Source: Bacteroidota bacterium
GTDB taxonomy: Bacteria > Bacteroidota > Bacteroidia > 2-12-FULL-35-15
Assembly (NCBI GenBank): GCA_947504725.1
Contig: CANNHN010000008.1
Coordinates: 1-64,000 of the forward strand
DNA length: 64,000 nucleotides
Reading direction: 5' to 3'
Part shown: in pieces, positions 17,534-25,506 of the stretch
Position numbering within the stretch: position 1 is the first letter of the stretch
Layout: each line of letters starts with the position of its first letter
Notes under the pieces: model-generated
Database searches by the model: none
What the model was told of the DNA's origin: nothing
Seen by the model: the letters and a program-made list of their open reading frames with translations, nothing else
Translations under genes and position numbers: made by a program

Positions 17534-18695
17534 ATTTTCAGCCGACCAATTTTTATCTTCTTCACTTGAAAAACGGCAAGAGCAAAATGCCTTGCGCAAG
17601 TTAGTTGTTCATAAAGATCTCGTTGATTTTTGTAGCAATGATTATTTAGGTTTTGCTCGTTCCGAAAAATTATCAAAAAATATTTCCAAAGCATATTCAA
17701 AGCTTAATCCATCTAATGGTTCGGGTGGATCCCGTTTGTTGGCAGGTAATACAACATATGCCGAAAATTTAGAAATATATATCGCAAAATTTCACAACGC
17801 AGATGCAGGGTTGATTTATAACTCGGGTTATGATGCTAATGTGGGTTTGTTTTCGGCAATCGGACAAAAAGGAAATACGATAATTTATGACGAACTCATT
17901 CATGCATCCGTTCATGATGGAATGAAGATGTCGTCTGCAAGTACTTACGCTTTTCGTCATAACGATTTAAAGCATCTAGAAGAGCGATTGAAAATTGCGG
18001 TGGGCATTATTTATGTTGCCGTAGAAAGTGTTTATTCGATGGATGGAGATTATGCATCTTTGAAAGAAATAACTGTGTTATGTAAAAAGTACAATGCCAA
18101 TTTAATTGTAGATGAAGCGCATGCAACTGGCATAACAAGCAATAGAGGAGAAGGTAGAGTTCAGGAGCTGAAATTAGAAAAAGAGGTGTTTGCAAGAGTA
18201 CACACTTTCGGGAAAGGATTAGGTTGCCATGGAGCTATAATTTTAGGAAGTTCTTTGCTCCGAGATTATTTAATTAATTTTTCTAGAGCGTTTATTTATA
18301 CCACTGCTTTGCCAATAAAAAGTTTAGTAGCGATTCATGAATCCTATAAATTTCTTCAAAAAAATGAAGGAGAAATAAAAACATTGATTAAGCATATTGT
18401 TGTTTTTAAGGCAGCAATTTCAAATAAAGCAAGACCTTTTTTAATTGAAAGCGATAGTCCAATTCAATGTATTGTGGTAGGAGGAAATGGACGGGTTAAA
18501 AAAATAGCGAATCAACTTCAACAAAAAGGATTAGATGTTCGTCCAATTCTAAATCCAACTGTAGCAAAAGGCAAAGAACGCTTAAGAATTTGCATCCATT
18601 CTTACAATACAAAAAGCGAAATTATGGATCTTTCTAAAGCAATAAATGAGCATTTTAACGTAAAAAACAATGCTTTCGTAACTAAAAAGTTATAA
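17520..18695 (+). CDS. bioF: 8-amino-7-oxononanoate synthase
   Basis: 391 residues. PLP enzyme that condenses pimeloyl-ACP (or CoA) with alanine. The PLP lysine is K232 in [12 protein letters not shown], with DEAH at 198-201 and the glycine loop [15 protein letters not shown]. There is no ATG near the start. The TTG inside the last codons of bioB gives the expected N-terminus ([13 protein letters not shown]), so translation is probably coupled to bioB. It could be another alpha-oxoamine synthase by family, but the operon fixes it as BioF. Confidence 0.94.
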   Translation: MSRSKFSADQFLSSSLEKRQEQNALRKLVVHKDLVDFCSNDYLGFARSEKLSKNISKAYSKLNPSNGSGGSRLLAGNTTYAENLEIYIAKFHNADAGLIYNSGYDANVGLFSAIGQKGNTIIYDELIHASVHDGMKMSSASTYAFRHNDLKHLEERLKIAVGIIYVAVESVYSMDGDYASLKEITVLCKKYNANLIVDEAHATGITSNRGEGRVQELKLEKEVFARVHTFGKGLGCHGAIILGSSLLRDYLINFSRAFIYTTALPIKSLVAIHESYKFLQKNEGEIKTLIKHIVVFKAAISNKARPFLIESDSPIQCIVVGGNGRVKKIANQLQQKGLDVRPILNPTVAKGKERLRICIHSYNTKSEIMDLSKAINEHFNVKNNAFVTKKL

Positions 18696-18726
18696 TTTCG
18701 TTAAAAAGTACAATACTCTAAAATTT

Positions 18727-19344
18727 ATGAGAAAGATATTTATTACTGGAATTGGAACGGATGTTGGAAAAACAGTTGTTTCGTCAGTTTTGGTTGAAGC
18801 TTTAAAAGCCGATTATTGGAAACCTGTTCAAACAGGAAGTTTCTTTTCTACAGACACTGCAAAAGTTCAAAAATGGGTTACAAACTCAAATAGCAAGTGT
18901 CATCCCGAAGGTTATTTGTTAAAACAGTACATGTCGCCACATGCTGCAGCTGAATTAGAAGGTATTGATATTGACTTAAATCAACTCAATATGCCTGCCA
19001 CAGATAATGGGACTTTAATTATGGAAGGCGCTGGAGGTTTAATGGTTCCTTTGAATCGTAAGGAATTTATGGTAGATTTAATCAAGAAGTTTGATGCAGA
19101 GGTGGTTTTAGTTATTCAAAATTATTTAGGAAGCATTAATCACTCTCTTTTATCCATAGATGTTTTGAAAGGAAGAGGTGTGAATATTTTAGGAATTGTT
19201 TTTAACGGAGCTCCTCATCAATTATCAGAAGAAATTATTGTTGATTATAGCGGACTAAAAGTTTTAGGTCGTATAAATAAAGAAAAAGATTTAAACGCAG
19301 AAGTGATTTCTCGCTATGCGAAGGAATTCGAATATCTGAAATAA
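18727..19344 (+). CDS. bioD: Dethiobiotin synthetase
   Basis: 205 residues, the usual length. ATP-dependent closure of the ureido ring of 7,8-diaminononanoate. The P-loop GIGTDVGKT is at 8-16, followed by WKPVQTGS and MEGAGGLMVPL, which bind substrate and nucleotide. It lies 31 bases after bioF and is co-oriented with the rest of the operon. A palindromic repeat separates it from bioA. Confidence 0.95.
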   Translation: MRKIFITGIGTDVGKTVVSSVLVEALKADYWKPVQTGSFFSTDTAKVQKWVTNSNSKCHPEGYLLKQYMSPHAAAELEGIDIDLNQLNMPATDNGTLIMEGAGGLMVPLNRKEFMVDLIKKFDAEVVLVIQNYLGSINHSLLSIDVLKGRGVNILGIVFNGAPHQLSEEIIVDYSGLKVLGRINKEKDLNAEVISRYAKEFEYLK

Positions 19345-19363
19345 ATAGTACTAATATTAAAGT

Positions 19364-19421
19364 CTTCGACTCCGCTCAAACTGATCCCGCACGTGCGGGA
19401 CCACACTGATCGGAGTCGAAG
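19364..19421. repeat. Nested palindromic repeat between bioD and bioA
   Basis: The outer arms CTTCGACTCCG (19364-19374) and CGGAGTCGAAG (19411-19421) are perfect reverse complements. The centre carries a 16-base perfect palindrome TCCCGCACGTGCGGGA (19385-19400). It belongs to the CTGAGCGGAGTCGAAG family. It is within the transcript, so the RNA would fold into a long hairpin just before bioA, without a U-tract. Confidence 0.85.
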
Positions 19422-19436
19422 TATTTATGGAGTTCA

Positions 19437-20720
19437 ATGGCGACTATCCAAGATAGAGATAAAAATGTGGTGTGGCATCCGTTCACACAAATAAAAACTG
19501 CTCCATTACCAATTGCGATTGTAAAAGGTGAAGGTGCTTATTTTTATGATGATAAAGGAAAACGTTACATCGATGGAATTGCATCTTGGTGGGTGAATAT
19601 ACATGGGCATTCACATCCTTATCTCGCTAAGAAAGTTTCGGAACAATTGCAAATATTAGAACATGCAATATTTTCAGGTTTCACTCATGAACCTGCTGTT
19701 CGTTTAGCGGAAAGATTGTTGCAACGCTTACCTCAAAATCAATCCAAAATATTTTATTCCGATAACGGCTCAACGGCTGTAGAAGTGGCATTAAAAATGG
19801 CGTTTCAGTATTGGAGCAATCAAGGGATTTCTAAAACAAAAATCATTGCATTTGAAAATGCCTATCATGGAGATACGTTTGGTGGAATGAGTGTGGGTGC
19901 TCGAAATGCTTTTAATCTTCCATTCTCAAAATTGTTATTTGAAGTAATTCATATTCCAGTTCCAATAAAAGGAAAGGAAAAAGAAAGTCTGAAGGCTTTA
20001 GCAGAAACATTAATGCAAGATGATATAGCAGCATTTATTTTTGAACCATTAGTTCAAGGTGCAGGTGGAATGGTTATGTATTCATCTGAATCTCTGGATA
20101 TAATGATAGAACAATGTCGAGCTAAAAATATTATTACTATTGCTGATGAGGTGATGACAGGTTTTGGACGTACAGGAAAGTTTTTTGCTAACGACTATCT
20201 AAATAACAAGTCAGACATTATTTGTTTGAGTAAAGGATTAACAGGTGGAGTAATGCCACTAGGTGTAACGAGTTGTACAAAATTTATTTACGATGCATTT
20301 TTGAGTGATGATAAAATGAAAACCTTTTTTCATGGACACTCTTACACAGCAAATCCAACTGGTTGTTCGGCAGCATTAGCAAGTTTAGATTTGTTTGATC
20401 AACCCGAAGCATTTGAAAATATTTCGAGAATAGAAAAAAAACACAATTCCTTTTTGAATAAAATAAAAGAGCACAAAGCATTGGTAGAAGTGAGACAATT
20501 AGGAACTATCATCGCTTTCGAAATAAAAACAAATGAAGAAACAAATTACTTAAATTCATTAGCCGAACGTATCTCTGGGTTTTTTATTGAGAAAGGAATC
20601 ATTCTTCGTCCGCTTGGCAACATTGTTTACATCTTGCCACCTTATTGCATCAAAGACGAAGATCTGGATTATATTTATAATAATGTTGAGGAGTTTCTGG
20701 ATAGCTTATTGAAAGAATAA
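19437..20720 (+). CDS. bioA: Adenosylmethionine-8-amino-7-oxononanoate aminotransferase
   Basis: 427 residues. PLP enzyme that makes 7,8-diaminononanoate, using SAM as amino donor in typical BioA. PLP lysine is K266 in CLSKGLTGG, D237 binds the ring nitrogen, and the BioA signature W51-W52 (GIASWWVN) and VWHPFTQ support the assignment over other class III aminotransferases. Last gene of the operon; 92 bases from bioD, the gap being a palindromic repeat, so part of the transcripts may end before it. Confidence 0.94.
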   Translation: MATIQDRDKNVVWHPFTQIKTAPLPIAIVKGEGAYFYDDKGKRYIDGIASWWVNIHGHSHPYLAKKVSEQLQILEHAIFSGFTHEPAVRLAERLLQRLPQNQSKIFYSDNGSTAVEVALKMAFQYWSNQGISKTKIIAFENAYHGDTFGGMSVGARNAFNLPFSKLLFEVIHIPVPIKGKEKESLKALAETLMQDDIAAFIFEPLVQGAGGMVMYSSESLDIMIEQCRAKNIITIADEVMTGFGRTGKFFANDYLNNKSDIICLSKGLTGGVMPLGVTSCTKFIYDAFLSDDKMKTFFHGHSYTANPTGCSAALASLDLFDQPEAFENISRIEKKHNSFLNKIKEHKALVEVRQLGTIIAFEIKTNEETNYLNSLAERISGFFIEKGIILRPLGNIVYILPPYCIKDEDLDYIYNNVEEFLDSLLKE

Positions 20721-20734
20721 TCACACTTTTAACT

Positions 20735-20820
20735 GTCATCCCTTGCCACGACACGGGATCTCCTCAATAGGAAGACAGTAGTTACTAACAAGGAGATGCC
20801 GTGTCGTAGCACGGCATGAC
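20735..20820. repeat. MITE-like element with 30-base imperfect terminal inverted repeats
   Basis: The left arm (20735-20764) and right arm (20791-20820) match as reverse complements at 26 of 30 positions, beginning GTCAT and ending TCTCCT at the inner side. The loop is 26 bases. There is no coding sequence. The GTCAT...CACGGGAT core reappears near 45520-45535. Confidence 0.8.
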
Positions 20821-20848
20821 GATATGAAGGGAAGTATAGCAAACACAG

Positions 20849-20877
20849 ATTCGTAATTCGCTATTATTCGTAATTCG
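20849..20877. repeat. Two direct copies of a 12-base repeat
   Basis: ATTCGTAATTCG occurs at 20849-20860 and 20866-20877, immediately upstream of the transporter gene. Confidence 0.7.
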
Positions 20878-20882
20878 TAGTT

Positions 20883-21587
20883 ATGTTTAAAACAAAAAAA
20901 GAATTAGTATTCATCCTACTTGCTGGAATCTTCATCACCAATGCAATTGTTGCAGAGTTGATAGGTGGGAAGTTGATTTATTTGGGCCCGTTTATTATGA
21001 GCGTAGGAATTCTTCCTTGGCCCATTGTGTTTTTAGCAACCGATTTAATTAATGAATATTATGGAAGAGCTGGAGTTAAAAAATTATCTCTCCTTACCGC
21101 TTCTCTCATTGTATATGCTTTCGTGATTTTATTTTTTGCTATGAGTGTTCCTGCTGCTGAAGGAATTTCTGTAGTTTCTGATAGTCAATTTACAGCGGTA
21201 TTCGGACAAAGCATGTGGATTATTGTTGGTAGTGTTATTGCTTTTTTAGTATCTCAATTTATTGATGTTAGTGTTTTTTGGTTGTTAAGAGACAGAACAG
21301 GAGGTAAAATGATTTGGCTGAGAAGTACTGGTTCTACTGTTGTTTCGCAATTAGTGGATACATTTATTGTAGCAGGAATTGGGTTTTGGTTGCCAGGGAA
21401 AGTAGATACAGCAACATTTATTAATATGGCTTTGACAGGATATGCTGCAAAATTAATTTTAGCAATTATTCTAACTCCTGCTATTTATGCCGGACATGCC
21501 GGAGTGAAAAAATATTTAGGTAAGGAGGCGAATGAAATTATTAAACATACAGCTGAGGAATCATTGCTTCATAAAGTGGAAGATTAA
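20883..21587 (+). CDS. Queuosine precursor transporter (YhhQ/VUT family)
   Basis: 234 residues, about six membrane helices, no signal peptide. The family pattern includes AELIGGKL, PWPIVFLATDLINEYYG and FIDVSVFWLLRDRTGGKMIWLRSTGSTVVSQLVDTF. YhhQ proteins take up preQ0/preQ1 for queuosine tRNA modification; COG1738. No que gene is adjacent in the window. Its last 4 bases overlap the end of the convergent OmpA gene. Confidence 0.92.
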   Translation: MFKTKKELVFILLAGIFITNAIVAELIGGKLIYLGPFIMSVGILPWPIVFLATDLINEYYGRAGVKKLSLLTASLIVYAFVILFFAMSVPAAEGISVVSDSQFTAVFGQSMWIIVGSVIAFLVSQFIDVSVFWLLRDRTGGKMIWLRSTGSTVVSQLVDTFIVAGIGFWLPGKVDTATFINMALTGYAAKLILAIILTPAIYAGHAGVKKYLGKEANEIIKHTAEESLLHKVED

Positions 21588-22075
21588 TTTACACCCGTCA
21601 CAACCAATTCTGTTCTGTTGTTCATTTGATGCAACGTCTCTTTTTCTTTTTTCGTTTTTCCTTTTTTTATTTCTTCTTCATCAACAAGTAAAAAATATTC
21701 TCCACAACCTTTTGGTGTAACCTTTGTTGGGTCAACATTCTTCTCTAATGTTAAGTAGTTTACGCAGGCCCTAGCTTTTTCTTGAGATAAACGCATATTG
21801 TATTCTTCAGAACCTCTAAAGTCAGTGTGGTTTGTTAATTCAATCGTTAAGTTTGGGTATTTAAGTAAAAAATCACCAACGGTATTCAATGAATCTATTG
21901 TTAGTTTATTTACTTCTCCGTATTCTGTAGGTGGAAAAAATAAAATGGTTGGAAGTTTAATGATATCTCCAACTATAAAAATGCTGTCGTTAATTGTTTT
22001 GTTTGCCTTTTTAATATATGAGGGATCTTGAAAAGAAAAACATAAAATCAAACTTAAGAGTGCGATATATTTCAT
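21584..22075 (-). CDS. Small OmpA-family periplasmic protein
   Basis: 163 residues. A signal peptide (1-14, LSLILCFSF) is followed by an OmpA C-terminal-like domain (about 45-160). The peptidoglycan-contact motif is intact: ELTNHTDFRGSEEYNMRLSQEKARA, with the TD and the later Arg positions present, and NNRTELVV at the end. An insertion rich in Lys/Glu (EEEIKKGKTKKEKE) lies near the C-terminus, as in many Bacteroidota OmpA domains. It overlaps the upstream hydrolase stop by 4 bases (ATGA), so the two are translationally coupled. Confidence 0.88.
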   Translation of the reverse strand: MKYIALLSLILCFSFQDPSYIKKANKTINDSIFIVGDIIKLPTILFFPPTEYGEVNKLTIDSLNTVGDFLLKYPNLTIELTNHTDFRGSEEYNMRLSQEKARACVNYLTLEKNVDPTKVTPKGCGEYFLLVDEEEIKKGKTKKEKETLHQMNNRTELVVTGVN

Positions 22076-22755
22076 TTGAAAAATGTTTTTATTTCCATAC
22101 CCAAATTATCTACAACCACTTTTTCAATTGGGTGAAGTGTGTCTTGTAAAATTAATAATTCACTGTTTTTAAGGTTTTGTGCTACCTCTTTTGTTTCACC
22201 TAGTGTAACCATATTGTCATTATCACCCACACTAATCATTGCTCTAGTAGAAATGCTTGTAAGGTCTTGTAATGTTAAACAGTTTTTGTTTCCAAGAGCG
22301 ATCATCATCTCGGACGTTTTTTTTAATAAAACTTTCCAGTCGTTGGGGTGATGACGTTTTTCTAGAAGAAGTGCGAATGCTGGAATTTTTTCTTCTATTT
22401 TATTTGGCTCCAACATCTTTATTTCTTTTGAAGAAATATCAGGATTCCATGAGAATTTCGTTGCAAGAGTAAATATTTTTTCAATTTTATTGGGGTAATA
22501 TTTAGCTAAGTAGAGTGCAACATATCCGCCCATGCTGTAGCCAAAAATATTTATTTTTGTGATGTTGTTTTGTTCTAAATATGTCAAAACATTATTTGCA
22601 AATAATTCTATGCTGAAAAATTCAGGCATCTTTTCTCCGCCATGACCCGCAAAATTGAGTGTATGCACTTCGAAGTCAGATTTAAGCAAATCTGCTAAAG
22701 GTTGTAATTGATCTTTTGCTCCAATGGCTCCGTGAAGTAATAGCAGCTTTTGCAT
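22072..22755 (-). CDS. Alpha/beta hydrolase
   Basis: 227 residues from the ATG; a TTG three codons upstream is possible but less likely. The alpha/beta fold has an oxyanion-region HG (LLLHGAIGAK), a nucleophile elbow GYSMGG with the catalytic Ser, a late Asp (GDNDNM) and a His near TLHPIEK. It is compact, with a cap of average size, like BioH, MenH or YbfF. The substrate is not evident. It reads away from the biotin operon, so a BioH role is only a possibility. Translation is coupled to the small OmpA gene downstream. Confidence 0.88.
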   Translation of the reverse strand: MQKLLLLHGAIGAKDQLQPLADLLKSDFEVHTLNFAGHGGEKMPEFFSIELFANNVLTYLEQNNITKINIFGYSMGGYVALYLAKYYPNKIEKIFTLATKFSWNPDISSKEIKMLEPNKIEEKIPAFALLLEKRHHPNDWKVLLKKTSEMMIALGNKNCLTLQDLTSISTRAMISVGDNDNMVTLGETKEVAQNLKNSELLILQDTLHPIEKVVVDNLGMEIKTFFK

Positions 22756-22823
22756 TTTGTACAAATCGTATTTTATTTTGTCTAATAGGTCCGCTGTATA
22801 ATGCCGATGCTACAGTCAAATAG

Positions 22824-22848
22824 TTCAATATGTTTGAGCTATATTGAA
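22824..22848. repeat. Small inverted repeat after the M23 peptidase gene
   Basis: TTCAATAT and ATATTGAA flank a 9-base loop. No U-tract is present. It lies between two genes on the minus strand and could be a weak terminator or a protein site. Confidence 0.4.
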
Positions 22849-22861
22849 TGTGCTTTCGTTA

Positions 22862-24592
22862 TTATCTTTTAAATATCAGTGTTAAGATAGATTTATTTTC
22901 TTTGTCGTCAGTCACTTCGATTTTAAATTCGTGTATGCCTTCTGCTATTTTGTCGTCAAATGTATAAAACAATAAATTCTGTTTGAATTCATATTCTATT
23001 AAAACCCATTTTCCATCTATAGTTGCACGGTATTTTCGTATTCCGGAAAGATTATCACTTGCAATAATTCCTATTTTTTTTGCTTTACTTAAATCCGTTA
23101 TTTGTTCTTTCACAGTTTTAAAAGCAGGTTTTAATTTCGGAGCGATTGTGTCTATTCCAATTGCAAATGTTCCGAATTCTTTTGTTTTAGTTGTTACCCA
23201 GCCATCGGAATAAGCCCCTCCCTCATATGATTTTCGTCCTTTATCACTTACCGAAACAATACACACTTTCGTTTTTAATGAGTCGTTTAATCGAATTGGT
23301 TTAAGACTGAGTGTATACGATTTTTGAAGAGCAATTTCATCTTTCAATACTTGTTGCAAAGGAGAAAATGTTTCTTTTGTTGATACAATACGTGGGTAGG
23401 AGTAAAATGCAACATCATCGTAAAGTGCATCTGGTGGAATTGTAATTAATGCTTCGGGTGAAACAAATTTATTTTCTTTTCCACAATCGAAATAGTTATT
23501 TGGAATTGGTTTTGTTAAATCACTTTTTTTATTTGACGTATTACCTTTTACTTTCAGCATTAGTTCAGTAGTATTGCCTACATAATCTTTAATTATGAAT
23601 TTTATCCAGTGGATTGAATCGTCATCAAATTCAATGACTCCAGAGTTTACTACATCCTTGTAAATTCCAATTTTATTATTTTTTGAGATGTAACACTTTT
23701 GAATTTTCGTGCCATATTTTTGTTTGGATCCGTAATCGATGTGTGCATTAACATATCTGGAATTTTCAAAAGTGAACGTTTCCAATTCGTGATAATATAT
23801 TCGCTTTCCTCCTGATTGAAGTTCTATTGAGAACACTCCATTTTTATTTGTTGATTTTGTCTCGGTGTCGTAACATTCAATTCCAAATCCAATTTTCCCA
23901 TTAACAGAAATGGAGTCTTGTTTCAAATAAGTGTATTTCCCTTTTTTATAAACAGGAGCAATTTTTTTTGAAAGATTTTTTCCATTTATTGTTGTTGTTT
24001 CATTCAAAGGGTAAATGGCCAATTGAGTAATTCGCGGTTTAACCGTATCTGAGATTAAATAACCAAAGTAATAAGGGTTAATAGGCATTTCGGTTTTAGA
24101 ATCACGTATTTCAAAATGAAGATGAGGGCCTTGAGAACCTCCTGTATTTCCTGACAATCCAATTAGTTCACCCTTTTTTACTGGTAATAGAGTTGGAGCT
24201 AAAATGGTGTCAATTTCGTAGGATTCATTTAAATATTGAACTTTTTTAGTAAAAGCATCTATATCTCCATCTAAATTTTTCAGATGACCGTATACGCTTG
24301 TGTATCCGTTCGGATGTTCTATGTACAATGCTTTTCCATAACCATAAGCAGAGATTTTAATGCGAGAAATGAAGCCGTCTGCTATAGAATAAATAGGCAT
24401 TCCTTCACGGTTGTTGGTGCGAATGTCGAAACCTGCGTGAAAATGGTTAGGGCGAATTTCTCCAAAATTACCAGCCAAAGTCAATGTGGTATCGACTGGA
24501 GATCGGAAATCGTTTTTTGGATAGAAGTTTTGAGCAAAAACAGAAAATTGAATAAAAAAGAGGCTGAAAGCCAGAAAAATAGGTTTTTGCAT
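22862..24592 (-). CDS. M23 family metallopeptidase
   Basis: About 576 residues from the ATG; an in-frame TTG seven codons upstream lies before the promoter box and is discarded. A signal peptide (ends VFAQ) is followed by a LytM domain. In numbering from the upstream TTG, the zinc ligands are HxxxD (H59, D63 in NHFHAGFD) and HxH (H164, H166 in GPHLHFEIRD), with the core GYGKALYIEHPNGYTSVYGHL. It probably cleaves peptidoglycan cross-bridges or acts in envelope remodelling. The long C-terminal part is beta-rich with Ig-like strands; the last is a bacterial Ig-like SGIRKYRATIDGKWVLIEY module. Confidence 0.92.
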   Translation of the reverse strand: MQKPIFLAFSLFFIQFSVFAQNFYPKNDFRSPVDTTLTLAGNFGEIRPNHFHAGFDIRTNNREGMPIYSIADGFISRIKISAYGYGKALYIEHPNGYTSVYGHLKNLDGDIDAFTKKVQYLNESYEIDTILAPTLLPVKKGELIGLSGNTGGSQGPHLHFEIRDSKTEMPINPYYFGYLISDTVKPRITQLAIYPLNETTTINGKNLSKKIAPVYKKGKYTYLKQDSISVNGKIGFGIECYDTETKSTNKNGVFSIELQSGGKRIYYHELETFTFENSRYVNAHIDYGSKQKYGTKIQKCYISKNNKIGIYKDVVNSGVIEFDDDSIHWIKFIIKDYVGNTTELMLKVKGNTSNKKSDLTKPIPNNYFDCGKENKFVSPEALITIPPDALYDDVAFYSYPRIVSTKETFSPLQQVLKDEIALQKSYTLSLKPIRLNDSLKTKVCIVSVSDKGRKSYEGGAYSDGWVTTKTKEFGTFAIGIDTIAPKLKPAFKTVKEQITDLSKAKKIGIIASDNLSGIRKYRATIDGKWVLIEYEFKQNLLFYTFDDKIAEGIHEFKIEVTDDKENKSILTLIFKR

Positions 24593-24595
24593 GTA

Positions 24596-24603
24596 CAAAA
24601 GTA
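24596..24603 (-). promoter_or_regulatory. M23 peptidase promoter -7 box, possibly leaderless
   Basis: An exact TACTTTTG on the minus strand, its G 4 bases before the A of the ATG. Transcription from this box would start at or next to the start codon. Confidence 0.5.
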
Positions 24604-24626
24604 TAAAAACCAATGTTAAGAAATAT

Positions 24627-24657
24627 TTTGTAGTTCAGATATTCAGTGTTATATTTG
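24627..24657 (+). promoter_or_regulatory. Promoter of the coiled-coil/zapA unit
   Basis: TTTG at 24627-24630, a 19-base spacer, then an exact TATATTTG at 24650-24657, 36 bases before the ATG at 24693. Confidence 0.8.
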
Positions 24658-24692
24658 TAAAAACTTGAAATGAACAGATTTAATACTTGATT

Positions 24693-24977
24693 ATGAACGA
24701 CTTAACTTTAAACATAGGTGATTTAAAAGGGAAAATTGAAAAACTAGTTAAATTGCACCAAGAGCTTAAAAAAGACAATGAACAATTAGCTTCTGATAAA
24801 GAAAACTTACAAAAAACGATTGACGAACAAAAAGTAACAATTGAAGCCTTAGAAAAAAATAATAAAGCAATAGAGGCAACAAAAAACGAAGAAAAGAGTA
24901 AAATAGTAACTGATACAAAAGAAAAGATTAATGAGTTAGTGCAGGAAATTGACAACTGTATTGCTCTTTTGAAGTAG
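24693..24977 (+). CDS. Small coiled-coil protein upstream of zapA
   Basis: 94 residues from the ATG; a TTG two codons earlier is less likely. Almost entirely a coiled coil, with heptads from about 10 to 90, rich in Lys, Glu, Asn and Ile. It is acidic and lacks any membrane segment. Its place directly before zapA and its coiled-coil form suggest a ZapB-like partner in Z-ring regulation, but ZapB homology cannot be claimed from the sequence. A 14-base direct repeat (CAGGAAATTGACAA) links its end (24942) with the gap before zapA (25017). Confidence 0.8.
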   Translation: MNDLTLNIGDLKGKIEKLVKLHQELKKDNEQLASDKENLQKTIDEQKVTIEALEKNNKAIEATKNEEKSKIVTDTKEKINELVQEIDNCIALLK

Positions 24978-25072
24978 ATAAAACAGTTCAAAGCTGAAAG
25001 TTTGAAAGTTTTATGTCAGGAAATTGACAAAAAGCTCGAATGGCAAAAAGCTAAGAACTCGAAACTATAGAA

Positions 25073-25366
25073 ATGGCTGAAATATCATTAAAAGTAATCA
25101 TTGCTGGACGCACTTATCCTCTTACTATTAAGCAGGAAGATGAGCAGTCTGTTCAATATGCAGCGAAACTAATTAATGAGAAAGTGAAAGAATTTGAGCA
25201 AAATTATTCAGTACGTGATAAGCAGGATTTGCTTGCTATGAGTGCACTGAACCTATTAGCTGCTAAAGAAAACGCTTCCCCTAAAAAATCGCCTGAGTTA
25301 GAAAGTGAAATCAATCAACTCGACCTATTTGTTTCCGATTATCTCCAAAAAGAGTCCAATCCCTAG
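25073..25366 (+). CDS. zapA: Cell division protein ZapA
   Basis: 97 residues. The N-terminal beta-hairpin/FtsZ-binding part IKVIIAGRTYPLTIKQEDEQSVQYAAKLINEKV is followed by a coiled-coil dimerisation helix. ZapA cross-links FtsZ filaments at the division site. Size and layout match the ZapA family. It is followed by a probable 6S RNA and then rny, a familiar order in Bacteroidota. Confidence 0.92.
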   Translation: MAEISLKVIIAGRTYPLTIKQEDEQSVQYAAKLINEKVKEFEQNYSVRDKQDLLAMSALNLLAAKENASPKKSPELESEINQLDLFVSDYLQKESNP

Positions 25367-25394
25367 TCGGTTTGCTTTTTGTTAACAACAAAAT

Positions 25395-25490
25395 GTAAAC
25401 AAAAATTTCCTTCATGAGTTTTAGAGTGCCCCGCAGCGTCTATTTTGGCTGTTGAAAGCTATGTGCGGGTGAAAGGAATATGAACAATTT
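25395..25490 (+). ncRNA. ssrS: Probable 6S RNA (SsrS, Flavo-type)
   Basis: The 140-base gap between zapA and rny is coding-poor and folds into one long hairpin. TTCCTT (25407-25412) pairs with AAGGAA (25473-25478), followed by a large asymmetric bubble. Then CCCGCA (25430-25435) pairs with TGCGGG (25464-25469) around a purine-rich loop. A long stem with a large bubble that mimics an open promoter is the hallmark of 6S RNA, which binds the housekeeping RNA polymerase. As I recall, 6S RNA lies next to zapA in many bacteria and between zapA and rny in Bacteroidota; ends are approximate. Confidence 0.65.
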
Positions 25491-25506
25491 AATATTTAAT
25501 TAATTT

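Noticed and set aside
24593-24613. Longer TTG start of the M23 peptidase
   Set aside because: The extension spans the -7 box; the ATG gives a normal signal peptide.
24284-24619. A plus-strand frame of 111 codons over the M23 gene
   Set aside because: Lies on the opposite strand of a clear peptidase domain with all zinc ligands present.
25372-25500. Small protein gene between zapA and rny
   Set aside because: No open frame of useful length; pairing pattern indicates RNA structure instead.
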